NCBI RefSeq assembly: GCF_958295425.1 | Contig: NC_081150.1 | Location: forward strand, 4,277,001-4,341,000 | Direction of reading: 5' to 3' | Source: Solea solea | Lineage: Eukaryota > Chordata > Actinopteri > Pleuronectiformes > Soleidae | DNA length: 64,000 bases | Part shown: piece by piece, positions 1-12,600 of the stretch | Numbering within the stretch: position 1 is the stretch's first letter | Layout: every line of letters starts with the position of its first letter | Notes under the pieces: model-generated | The model's input: the letters and a program-made list of their open reading frames with translations, nothing else | Databases searched by the model: none | What the model was told of the DNA's origin: nothing | Program-made: the position numbers and the translations under genes

Positions 1-290
1 AGCTTGCACTTCGTAGCCTCTGATTTCAGAGGTTAAAGAAAAATGTTTAACCTCTGAAACAGCAGTAGCACACTCATGCTGTTGTTGTGATCATGTGGGT
101 TCTACATGCGTCCAACACGCAGAGCCCACGTGATCACAACGGGCGCTGCTGGATAGAAGTGCTGGAAAGGAATTGATTGCTTGAATCGGAGCGCTTATAT
201 TGGAGATTTTAGAGGCAGTCTGATATAATCCGATACTCGTTTTTTTGGCTGATATCGTACCGATATCAATATCGGATCGGGACATCCCTA
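1..290 (-). mobile_element. Terminal part of a hAT-like DNA transposon (truncated by window edge)
   Basis: Read on the minus strand the segment begins at about 290 with TAGGGATGTCCCGATCCGAT, which resembles the terminal repeat of hAT-type elements that I know from fish genomes. It runs off the left edge, so the partner terminus and target-site duplication cannot be checked. A short open frame inside it has no recognisable domain. Confidence 0.4.
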
Positions 291-567
291 TTCAAAATTT
301 GCCAAACCAATTAATTGACTATCACAGTAATGATTAATTGTGTGTGTGGCAGTCATTGAGCAATCACAGCAGAGCAACCTATGCGTGACAGTATAAAATG
401 TTCACAGTCTTGAACTTGGAGATATCGTTTAAAAATAATAATTAAGGTTTTTAATTTTTACATGTATCATGAAAAAATTATTTTTTAATATTTCATTTGT
501 GGCTTAGTTTGTGTTGCCTGATTAATGTCTTAAGACCTTATGTAAATCACTGTGTAATGTTTTTCAG
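291..567. other. Intron or upstream sequence of tdrd6
   Basis: AT-rich sequence without a supported gene. A TTTTCAG acceptor ends at 567, so the tdrd6 coding exon begins at 568 and at least one 5' untranslated exon must lie further upstream, probably outside the window. Confidence 0.5.
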
Positions 568-645
568 ATAACATCCAGTGCTGAAACAGCAGTGTGGATG
601 ACCGGTGACGGATCATGGGTGGTTGATATTCATGAAACTGCCAAG

Positions 646-3600
646 ATGTCGTCAATCCAAGGACTCCCACCACAAGGATCAGACGTAACTATTCTTATAA
701 CCAGGGTCCACTTGCATCCACTTTGTGTGCTTGTCGAGTTCTGGGGAAAGTTTAGCCTGGAGAGGACTGAAGAATATGAGTGCTTGGCTAAAGACATTCA
801 ATCTGTTGGAAAAACATTTGAAGAACATGAAGGAAACCCTGGTGATAAGTGCTTGGTTCAGGTAGATGGCATTTGGAACAGGGCCCGCATTGTCTCAAGA
901 AATGGGTCAAAATTCAGCGTGTTTCTCTTTGACAAAGGGGTGACATCTTGCACCACCACAAACAAGCTGGCATGGGGTAAAAAGGAACACTTCCTCCTAC
1001 CACCTGAAGTGGAATTTTGTGTGCTAGCTAATGTATTACCACTCTCAGCTGAGGGCAGGTGGTCTCCAGTAGCTCTCGAATTTCTGAAAACTCTCTCTGG
1101 GAGATCTGTGAAAGCACATGTGCAAGATATACTGGAGTCCCACAGAACATTTGTCCTGCACATCCCCTACATCGCCAAACAAATGTATGAGATGGGACTT
1201 GCCAAGAAGTTGGCTCCAGACATGTTCCACGAGTTTGTGCTCATGTCACTGAAGTCCAGTAGTGTAGCCCAAGTGTCCACACCACAGACTCAACTGATCT
1301 CTATGGATGCAGGTGTGAGACTGCACAAGCAAGAGCTCTTCATGGTCCCAGAGCTCCCAGCAGGAACTGTGGAGACGGTCATAGTCACGGAGGTTACAAA
1401 TCCACAGAGGATCTTTTGCCAGTTGAAGGTCTTCTCACAAGAGTTGAAGAAACTCTCGGAGAAAATCACACAATGTTGTGAGGGCAGAATGATGAGTTGC
1501 ACTGTGGGTCCAGAAATGGTTGGTTTTCCCTGTGCTGCAAGAGGAAGTGATGGCAGATGGTACCGCTCTGTTCTACAACAAGTATTCCCAAACAATGGCG
1601 TTGTGGAAGTTTTGAACATTGACTATGGAACAAAACAGCTTGTTCAGTTGGATAAGGTGAGACCACTGGCTTCAGAATTCCTCAGGATGCCCGTTGTGAC
1701 CTACATCTGTTCCCTACATGGAATCATTGACCGAGGCATTGGATGGACAACAAGCCAGATTGAGTTTCTAAGAAACCTTCTTTTGTGCAAGACTGTGATT
1801 GCTAAATTTGAGTACCAAAGCATGGCTGAGGGTGTACACTATGTCACGCTCTATGGTGATGATAATACAGACATTAACAGCCTGTTTGGGTCTAAGGAGA
1901 GCTGTTTGCTGGAGTATGAGAAGACACTAAAAGATTTTGCCCTTCATAGCCCTGCATACAGCCATGAAGATCAAGCCCAGCAAGGAAAAAGAAAGATGTT
2001 GACATCTGGGAAGACTGAAGAGGAAAATGAAGGGAAAGGAGTAGTGAAAAAGTTACCAGCAGAGGAGCTGTCACTCTACTCAACGCATGTTGTATTTGTT
2101 CTGCATGTATCCAACCCATCAGAGTTTTGGATCCAGACGCAAAACTATGTGAGTGAGCTGGATGAACTGATGGACAGTATCTTTCATTTGTACAAAGAGT
2201 CAGAGAACAAAGACGTGGTGAGAGATCCAACTGTGGGGCTATACTGTGCTGCCAAGGCAGAAGATGGTGACTTCTACAGAGCAGTTGTGACTGAAGTTGA
2301 TGAGACACAAATCAAGGTGTTCTTTGTTGATTATGGAAACACAGAAACCATTGAAAGGAATAATATCAGATTTCTTCCTGAAAAGCTCAAAAAGCTACCA
2401 AGGCTTGCTCTGAAATGCAGCCTGGCTGGTGTCAGACCCACAGATGGGAGATGGAGTCAAATTGCCTCTGAGTTTTTCACCAAAACAGTCACAGACAAAG
2501 TACTGAATGTTCATGTGATGGCTAAATATGATGACTACTATGCTGTACAGCTAATGGACCCGGAATCTCTGCAGGAAAAAGACCTCAGTACATTGATGTG
2601 TACGTCTAATTTTGCTGAAAGGGCTGAGACACTGAGCCAAATTAAAGGCAGTGTTTCCTTGCAACCTGCCACTCTGTCTCTCACACAACATCCACATGTC
2701 AGATTCACAGATGTACACGGGAACAAGGGATTGTCTTTCCAGCCACAAAACACCATTGACCCTGCCATCAGGGAAAGAGTTTCTTCATTCAAGGAGCACA
2801 TGTTTCCCATTGGAAGTGTTCTTGATGTCTCTGTGTCCCACATCGAAAGCCCTAATGACTTCTGGTGCCAACTTATGCAAAATGCAGGACATTTGAATTT
2901 GCTGATGCGTGACATACAGGCTCATTATGCAGGTAGTGAATTTCAGCCTAATGTAGATGTAGCTTGTGTTGCACGTTATCCTGTTAATAGAATGTGGTAC
3001 AGAGCAATTGTAATTAACAAACATAAAACATCTCATGTGGATGTGTTGTTTGTTGATTTTGGTCAGGAAGCAACCATTTCCATATATGACCTGAGAAAGA
3101 TAAGTCCAGAGTTTCTCACTCTGCCTGGTCAAGCCTTTCGATGCAGTCTGTTGAACCCTGTTGACCCCACATCTGCCATCAATGAGTGGAATGATGATAC
3201 AGTTGCAAGATTCAACAAATTTGTTGAAACTGCTGTGTCTAACTTTGTGACGTTAAAGTGCACCATATATGCTGTCATGTACAGAGAGCAGAAGATTCTT
3301 TTCAACATTGTGGATCTAGAGACTCCATTTGAGAGCATCTGCACCAGCATGGTTAATCTGGTCAAAAGTGCCCCTCCCAAAAATGTCTCTGGGCCCTCCT
3401 TCCACCTGGACACGTACTACTACTCAACGCACAATGTCAAAACTGGGACAGAGGAACAGATGACGGTGACATGCGTGAACAGTGTCAGTCAGTTTTACTG
3501 TCAGCTCGAGAGGAACGCTGATGTGATGGAAAATCTCACGATGAAAGTTAGCAAACTTTGCCATCAGCTAGAGAATGTAAAACTCCCATCAGTGTTTGGA

Positions 3601-6600
3601 TCTTTGTGCCTTGCCAAGTATACTGACGGACACTGGTACAGGGCTAAAATCAAGACCACAAAGCCAGCAATCCTGGTTCACTTTGTGGATTATGGTGACA
3701 CTATTGAGGTGGACAAATCTGACTTACTTCCAGTACCCAAAGAGGCTAATGATGTCATGTCTGTGCCTGTGCAAGCAGTTGTTTGTGGTCTCTCTGATGT
3801 CCCTGCTACTGTTGGAAAAGAGGTCAACAGCTGGTTTGAGAAGTTTGCAACAGAATTGAAATTCCAAGCTCTCATTGTGGCCAGAGAACCTGATGGAAAA
3901 CTGCTGGTTGAGCTGTATCACAAAAACACTCAGATTAATTCAAAGATGAAGAAGATGTTTAATATTGAGATGAGCATAAACGAGAGTGTTGTCAACCATG
4001 GCCAGAAAGCAGTGAGACATGACTACAGGCCTCCAAAATATTTCTTGAAGCAAACCACAGAAATGGATGACCAAGCACAAAATGTCAATCAGAGTAGATG
4101 CGCAAACCAAAAACCAGCATATCAAATGAGGGATGAGCCAAAACCTATCAATATGTCTGCAACTAAGCCTTCCCGCTTTGCTTGTGAAAATAGCCATAAG
4201 GTCAAAGCTGTGCCATTACAGCTGTACAAACCTCCTCCCCAGCGACAGTCATGTGAAATGACACCAAGTGATATGGTAAATGGTTCTGAGAATGCAAGTG
4301 ACCATGTCAAACCAAGAAAAGCCAATCTGTCCACTGACACCAACCAGATGGTCATGTCCAAGACCTCTCATACAGACTCTCAGAAGGTAAAAACTGTGGA
4401 ACAACTCCCTAAACTTGCAGACTTGCCTTCAAAATCAATCACACCAGGTTTGGAAGCTGAAGTTTATGTCTCACACAGCAACAGCCCATTGAGTTTCTAC
4501 CTTCAACTTGTCAGGGATGAGGATGAAATATTTTCTGTTGCTGAAAGACTCAATGGTCCCACATCTCTCCCAAAAACCAATGTCTTCATTGAGGTTCATC
4601 CAGGTGACCTTGTTCAAGCAGAGTTTGCAGATGACTCCTCATGGTACCGAGCTGTTGTGAAAGAAGTCCACAGCAACTCAATTGCTCATGTTGAGTTTAT
4701 TGATTTTGGAAATACAGTAATGACACCAATATCCAAGATGGGCAGACTTCATCAGTCTCTTTTACTACTACCTATGTACAGCATACACTGCATGCTGAGT
4801 GATGTTGCAACTTGTGGAAAAGAGGAAATGCTTGAACCAGAAATGCTGTCGTCTTTTAAAGCAGTATGTGGTGAAGGAGAAAAGCAGCTCAAGTGCCGGT
4901 TCATCAAGCAGTCAGGATCTGTGTGGGAAGTCAGTCTGGAAGACAGTGGTGTGAATGTCACTTGTAAAGTACCTACTTGTTCAGCTGATGGTACTGAAAT
5001 TGCAGTAGAGAAACAGGAACAGGTGCAAGTAAAAACTCAACAGGACACCGAGAAGCCACCATCTAAGCCATGCTCTCTACATTACAATCAACAAGTTTTT
5101 TTAAAGGGACAGCAGTTACAGAGCTACATCTCTTGTATAAATGATGCTCATTCCTTTTGGTGTCAGAGTGCTCACTCAGAAGAACTTGACAAGATAACAT
5201 CAGGTGTCTCAGAAGTTGGGAATGCAATCAACCACAAGCACATTGACCCAGACACCCTATCCCCTGGCAGCCCGTGTATTGTTCTCTTTTCAGATGATCA
5301 TCTTTGGTACCGTGCAGAAGTAACTGACAGAAAGGGAGATGCGCTGTCTGTGCTTTTTGTGGACTATGGAAACAAGTCCCAAGTCTCCATTACAGATGTG
5401 AGGAAAATACCAGTTGAATTGGTGGTCCTGCCTCCCCAGGCCTTTTTGTGCGAGCTTGAAGGCTTTAATTGTTCATGTGGTTCTTGGGCCAGTGGCGCAG
5501 TAGATGAGTTTTGTACACGTACAACAGACAAGTTGTTAAAGTTGACTATTGGCAGACTAACCAGGGATGACAAAACCATCAAATACATTGTGCAGGTGGA
5601 ATGTGATGGCCAGATCATGAATGAAGTGATGAAAACATGGTGGAAAAACACAGAAAACACAACAGAAAACAAACCTGACACAGGTGAATTGACTACGTTG
5701 TTTGAACCGCCACTGCAAAATGTCCCAGCTGTGAAAGAGGCTGCACAACCTGAGGATCAACCAGAGTATTCTGAAAGCCAAGAAATTCTTCCTCAGAAAG
5801 AGCACAGTGAAGAACAGTTCTCTGAGGAGCTTGTTGACCCTCACAGAGCAGATGAGGATAAATTAATCTGTAGTCCGAAGACTAATGAGTCCCCCAAAGA
5901 AGAGGCGACACAACCTGAGGATCAACCACAGTATCCCAAAAGCAAAGACATTCACCCTCCGAGAGAGCACAGTGAAAAACATTTCTTTGAGGAGCTTGTT
6001 GACACTCACAGAGCAGATGAAGATAAATTAATCTGTAGTCCGAAGACTAATGAGACCCCCAAAGAAGAGGCTACACAACCTGAGGATCAACCACAGTATC
6101 ACAAAAGCAAAGACATTCACCCTCCGAGAGAGCACAGTGAAAAACATTTCTTTGAGGAGCTTGTTGACACTCACAGAGCAGATGAGGCCAAACTAGTCTG
6201 CAGTCCACAGACCAATGAGACCTTCAAAGATTTAGACTCTTCTGAATCCCAAGAAGGAAAGTATCAGACATCTGAGTGCAATATGATTGCCCAACATGAA
6301 AAAAGTGATTCCATTGAAGAAGTGAACACAATTCACACTGTGATACTACTTCAGACTGAGTCCAAAGACACAGAAGACGCCATAGTACCTGTACCTAATG
6401 ACCAATATATTTTTATCTTGAACTGTGATAAGGATGTTTGTGAAAGTGACAAAATCCCTGAAGAGGACAGTGCTTCAGTGTTGGACACTGTCGGACCAGA
6501 TGACTTGGAGTCTCCAGTGGATGAGAACCCAAAAGAGGACACGGACAAGTCAGAGATTCCAGCGAAAGAGGTGGCATCTTCAGCTGAAGAGGTGATGACC

Positions 6601-9600
6601 TACAACGTGCCAAGCAGCTATGATGCCAGAGTTTATTCGGGTAAATTATATGTCAGTCACAACTGAGTTCAACTTGTTGTCAAGTCGTGGGTAATGATTG
6701 CATAAAGTTAATAATTTTATTTTTTGTTTTCTTTGCATTTGTAGTTCCAACCGATGACAGTAACATTGCCACAGTGAGTGAGCGTTCTCTTACCAGTGTG
6801 ACAGCAGTGAAAATGGTAAATTGTGTTACTGAGACTTGCATGGACTGTGTGTGAAGATTTTGACACAGCACAGTCTGATGTGTGTTATCTTTTCTCTGAA
6901 GGCTCCAAGTGATACATTTCATCCCACGGAGAGTATAAACCTACATGAGCTCATAGATGTAATTTCTGAAGACTTGGAGCAGGTACATAGATTTGTTTGT
7001 ATCATTCCACACTTTACATAATTGGGGCTGTCAAAAAAAAAAGGTTTCATATTGCACAAATTTGTCAAACCTTTCATACTATTGTAATATTAACCACTCT
7101 GCAGTTAATATAAGCTGCACTTATATCCCTGGTGCGCTTTTACAACACGATCCAAATTATTACCATTTCAAAAGAAACTCATGAAGTTATTGCATCTTCT
7201 TATTGTCTCTGCATCAGGTGTGACAAGATGGTGTAAGTGCTGTGTTGCAATAACTACAGCAGTGGCATTCAAATTCAAATTTAAATGACAGTGAAACCAC
7301 TGAGAGAGATGTTTTTCTTGTAATTAGATGGAGCAGTATGCAACCTTTACTGAAGAGAGCTGTAAAGGCTATCCATATACCACGTAATTATGTGTTTGTC
7401 CTCTTAACAGCTTGATACTGACTTGGTCCTGTCATCCCCTGTGCTTCCTGAGCAGCAGTTGTGTGGTAAGCAGTTCCTAATAAAAACTAAAAATCATGCT
7501 GCACCACCTCCATATGTAAGAACAGTAACATTGACAATAAATCCCCTGTAAATTGCTACTCAGAATTGTGTGGATTGTGCTCATCTTGAAGATACATACT
7601 CTGGTTTGTTGCCATTATGTCTTACTTTTGTAGTCAACGGCGTTTTTGAAAATGAATTTAACATATACTGTATTTGTACAAATTGTATGTTTAAATGAAC
7701 ATGTAGAGATAAGGTGAGAGGTCTTGGTAATCCTGGGAAAGTTGTGTACAGTTTTAGTCAATACAAGGTGGATTTTTATCAGCTTGTTTTTATGTGCATT
7801 TTTTATTTGCACATAAAAATAGAAAGAGGCAGATGTATCGAGCAAGAGGAGGTATGATTGGAATGGCAGGAACCTTTTTATCTTTCTGTCGTGACACAGA
7901 CTTTGCCACCTACTGCTCATAACTCCAAATATTTACTTAATAACAGTGAATGGAAATGTACATAAATGTGCATTTTCTTTTACCATATTTTTGAAAACTG
8001 GGATAAACTTGCATTTCTCTGCATTTTAATGGAAAGCTTGCTACAGTGATTGTGCATCTGTCTCCGTTTCCTCAGATCTGGTAGACGACACTGATGAAAC
8101 CAGCCAGTCTCAAACCTGTGGAGCTGTCTCTACAGATATGATGGTAATTCATTTATATTAGATTAAATATTCTTTAATCAAGTTGCAAAACTTGCCATGT
8201 CTGAAATGTGAAATCTGTCTTTTTGCTGTTTAGGGTGATGAGTTTGAAGAGGTGACATGTTTGATGGATGCCTGCACAGGTATCACACTTCACTACAGAA
8301 TGTTCCAGGAACGTTAGTGTTTACTTTGTGTTAGCAAGCTGAATTTCCTCGCTCTGCACTGCAGATACACATGATCCTGACAGCAAAGTCACCAGTGCTG
8401 GAGAAGATGATATGATCACTTGCATCACAGTAAGTTCCTACATGTGAGAGTTTATGCTTGTTAGTTTCATCCCTGGCTCAACAAAAAACTGAACAGAACT
8501 GAAAATTGTTTTATCAACAAATTTCTTCACCAGTTACTACCTAATTTGTGGTGCATTTATTAATCACAAGGTGGCAGCAGCATCAAGCATTTAATTAGTT
8601 GAATGCATGTCTATTTGCAGAAATTATGAAATTGAAGAAATGTATTGAGTGCATCTGAAAGCTGAACATGCTGTAGATCCAGCAGAAGTGATGACATTTA
8701 CCAGGGTCTTCGAATGCATCTTAAAGCTGCTTTTCTTAACTCAACATGCTCTCATCTCTTCATTACTTTTACTAGTGGCTATGTGCCAGAGTTTAAAATA
8801 TTCAAAGAATAATCCTGTTGAATATTCAAAATAGCATCGCTTGAAATCCCAATCCCTAGTTTCTACCATATTTTCAAGAAAGCAATTAAAAAAACTAAAT
8901 TTAATTTTACACTATTTTACTATGTCACTAAAATAACCTTTAATTGCCATGTCAATTGATGACCAACCTGGCAATAATTCCAGGATTAGTATTTTGGAAA
9001 CTGCTCATCTATTGGAATTTCCACACGCAGCCCTCTCAAGGGATTTTACAGAATGGTCTGAAAAAGAGAATATGTAAAGTGACAAACAGATCTTCTGGCA
9101 AAAATGTCTTGTTTGATGCCAGAGGTTAGAGGAGAATGACCAGACAAGTTCGAGATAAGACTTAAGTATTAGATTTACTGTGTTTGACACACTTTTTGGA
9201 GCAAAAGGAGGACTAACAGAAGAAACTGGGATGAACTGCCTCAGCAGAAAAACAGAGCTGTCCAGTTCAGTTCTGGTAAATCTGCCCACTGCAGTCTCAG
9301 ATTTCAGTTTTTGGCTGACAGAGGCTTTTGTCCTGTTATCCTGCTCTGCTGTCTCACTACTCTCCTCTGACCTCTCTGTTCAACAAGGTGTTTCCATCCA
9401 CAGTGCTGCAGCGTATTGGCTGTTTTTTGTTTGAGTGAAACTCTAGAATCTGTTGTGTGAAAATCCCAGGAGATCAGCAGTTTCTGAAATACTCAACACA
9501 AGCTCGTCTGGCACCAAATTTCACGCCATGGACTAAATAAGAGATCACTATTTAATGTCTTTCCATATTCATCAAGTATATTAATTCCATGTTTTAATGC

Positions 9601-12600
9601 TAATAATCTGAATGGTAGTCAGAGCAGTTAATTGAATGTCTGAAAGTGTATTTCTTTATTATTAAATTGAACAATTTCTTAAATTTCAGGTCCAGGACAA
9701 AGCACTTGGTGAGTAATTTCTAAGAACAACTGATTAATTGTATTACCACCTAAGCAACTCATTTGCCTTATCCACAGAATGAGGGTGCCATATTGTCATA
9801 TTGGTTTATGTTATTTTGTACAGTGTGATGATACAGCAAGATATTTGTATTTATTTCTTACAGGAGCCATTTTAGAGCACGACATGGAAATTGGAGACGT
9901 TTCTCTGAAGGATGAGGTAAAACCTAATGAGGTATTCAGTAAAACTTGGAGCACACATTTTATATGGGATTTAAAAGTATATGTAATGTAACAGAACTAT
10001 ATATATGGCTACCATTAATGCCTCAATTCTACATAGTGCTGTATCCTTAGGTGTGTTAGCCAGAGTGCAGAGCCAACTCCCTCCCTCTGGTGTTTTCCTA
10101 TTTGGATTTTGCATCCTGAATGTTAAATAAAAATCTTTTTAAATAGTTTTAGATTGAGAGACCATATTAGGGTTACAAACTATCTGTTGCTTATTTTCTC
10201 ACTTGATTGAATACATGTCTTCGTGATTTTATGTTTTTGGTATATAAAGCAAAGAAACCAGAAAATATTCACATATAAGAAGCTGAAAACAAAGAGCTTG
10301 TTCTAATTATAAACAACACTCAAATGGATCAAATAGATAATCAAAATAGTTGACGATCAATTTAGTTATTGATTAATGGTCCATTAATAATTGCAGCCCT
10401 ACAGTTATTATTAAAATAAACCAGCCCAGAGGCTGTTTAATTCAGTTGTTTGGAGTTGATGGTCAAACATGCATACATTGAGGTTAAATAAATTCTCATT
10501 ATTACGTTTCATTGCCTCCATTCAGTTATCTGTATATTTCAGTTGACATATTTATAAGAATATAATTAACAGGCTTTAATTTCCTGTTGTCAAACCTATG
10601 ACTGCAGTGGGTTATCATATCCATCCATTTTGCAGTGGTGTCTCTTGCCACCTGTATAAAACTGCTTTTTCATGCGTTCAACACTAGGGGGTAGAATCTG
10701 TAAATCAGACAGAACAAAAACACTGGAAAGATCAGTGTAAAGTAACATCAGTAAGCAGTATTGACTAATTGTCTGTCTCTAGGATAACTCCATGCCTGAA
10801 GAGGAAGTCTTAGCTCTTCACAATGACAAACTTCTTGGTTTGTGCATTAATTTATTTCATTAATTTATTTGTTGTCAGATTGTATCGTTGCCATATTCAC
10901 GTGCTTCTGTGATTACAGATTTGCCACTGAGTGACACTGAGCCACAATCTGACTGTCCAGATGTGGTAATATGACAATCAATAAGCCCATTTCTAACATT
11001 AAGGGGAAAACAATCACACCACATGTGTTCAGTGAATTCTGTATTTATGTTGTTCAGAGTAACCTGGTGGATGAGTTGCCCAGTACTGTTGAAGAGAGTT
11101 GTTTGACAGATGTCTCCACAGGTATCAGACTTGATGATCATGATTATTCACCCAAAAATACAGATAATTCCTTCTTCTAGATGTAGAAAGACAGCACACC
11201 CTGCTGCCTGTTTATAATCCTCTTTATGCCAATATCTCCTTGTTCTTTCAGACCAACATCCAAAAACTGAAACAGAGGACAGTGAACAGATGGAACCTCC
11301 ACCATCCAAACAAGAGGTAACCAGTTCATTATAACGCCACAGGGTTTATGTCTAAATGTGAATAGAAAACTTGATGTTTAAAAGTAGGAGTCGAGAAGTA
11401 AAAGTTAATATTTGTGTAAGTAAGTAGGTACTACTAGTAAGTAGGTACTGTCCACTCGCATCATATTTGGTAAATCAGATGCTGAGAATATACTTTACTA
11501 TATAAATGAGACTTGGAGTGTGTGAGGTCATTGCCTGCAGTAAGGCTGTGGTGGTGTTCACTGAGTGTGTATGTCCTGAGAAATCTGATCACAAGTGGAC
11601 AGTGTAAACGTGTGACTGTTGGCATTAAAGTACTATACTATCAGACCTGACTGAGGGAGCGTTTGAGTGTATACACCAGCAGTGCAGGGGCAGGTGGGGA
11701 CAAGAAGCATTTATCCTGCCACAATCAGAGTGTACATTCCCTCCTGTATGCAAATGCATCATCTCTGTTCATGAGGACAAAATGTTTGTTTTTGTTTTTA
11801 ATCAATCTGACTGTACAGATGTTTGTGTGTGCACTTGTGACTGGATCACTCAGGCTAGATATTAATAGCAGGTCTGAACAGGATCTGTTAGATCTCTGGT
11901 TCACATCCTTGTGCAGTTTTATTGTTGGTTCTGTCACACAGCACAGTTGCAAACACTTGCATCAAATTTTGCCACATTGCTATTGAAAAAGATTATATTG
12001 GGATACATATTGTTACTGAATTACTGTCCAGCTTGATTCTGTTCTGACGCCCACTTGCTGCACTGCGTGAACAACATCAGTGTCAAAACAATGAAAATCA
12101 AACATTTCATTACTCTACTGTTTGAACTATTCACATCATTGAGGTCAATTTCCTGATGATTTTTCTAGGATTATGAGGAGGGCGTTGTTTCTAAAGAAAC
12201 GTCTTCACCTGACGACAGCTTTGGTGAGTCATTTTATGCTGCATGCACTTCCCCTGGGATTCCACTGAATGCGTATGTGTCGTGTCTCCATGGGGGCATC
12301 AGACGTGATTGACATCCACTTTAGACAACGTGTCAGCTTCCACTGACTTTTGTGTCGTGTACCGGCTGCGTCGTTGCTCCGCCAGTCCCTCACTTACACA
12401 GAGAATAGGCAAGAGTTTTCAATTTGTCCCAGACAATGGACGCTTCACTTCAACAGAATTTAGCACAAGTGGGCCTGGAAGTCAAACACAGATACATTAA
12501 AGTGTTTTCAGAATAAAAGCCCCCGGTTGACACCATATGGTATTTCACTTAACTACACCAACATCAAATCCAGTGCTCCCTTCTTCTTGTTCTTCGGTCA

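Noticed and set aside
592..645. Upstream start of tdrd6 (GTG 592 or ATG 598)
   Set aside because: GTG starts are not expected in nuclear genes. The 16 extra residues from ATG 598 do not resemble Tudor-family N termini, whereas ATG 646 does.
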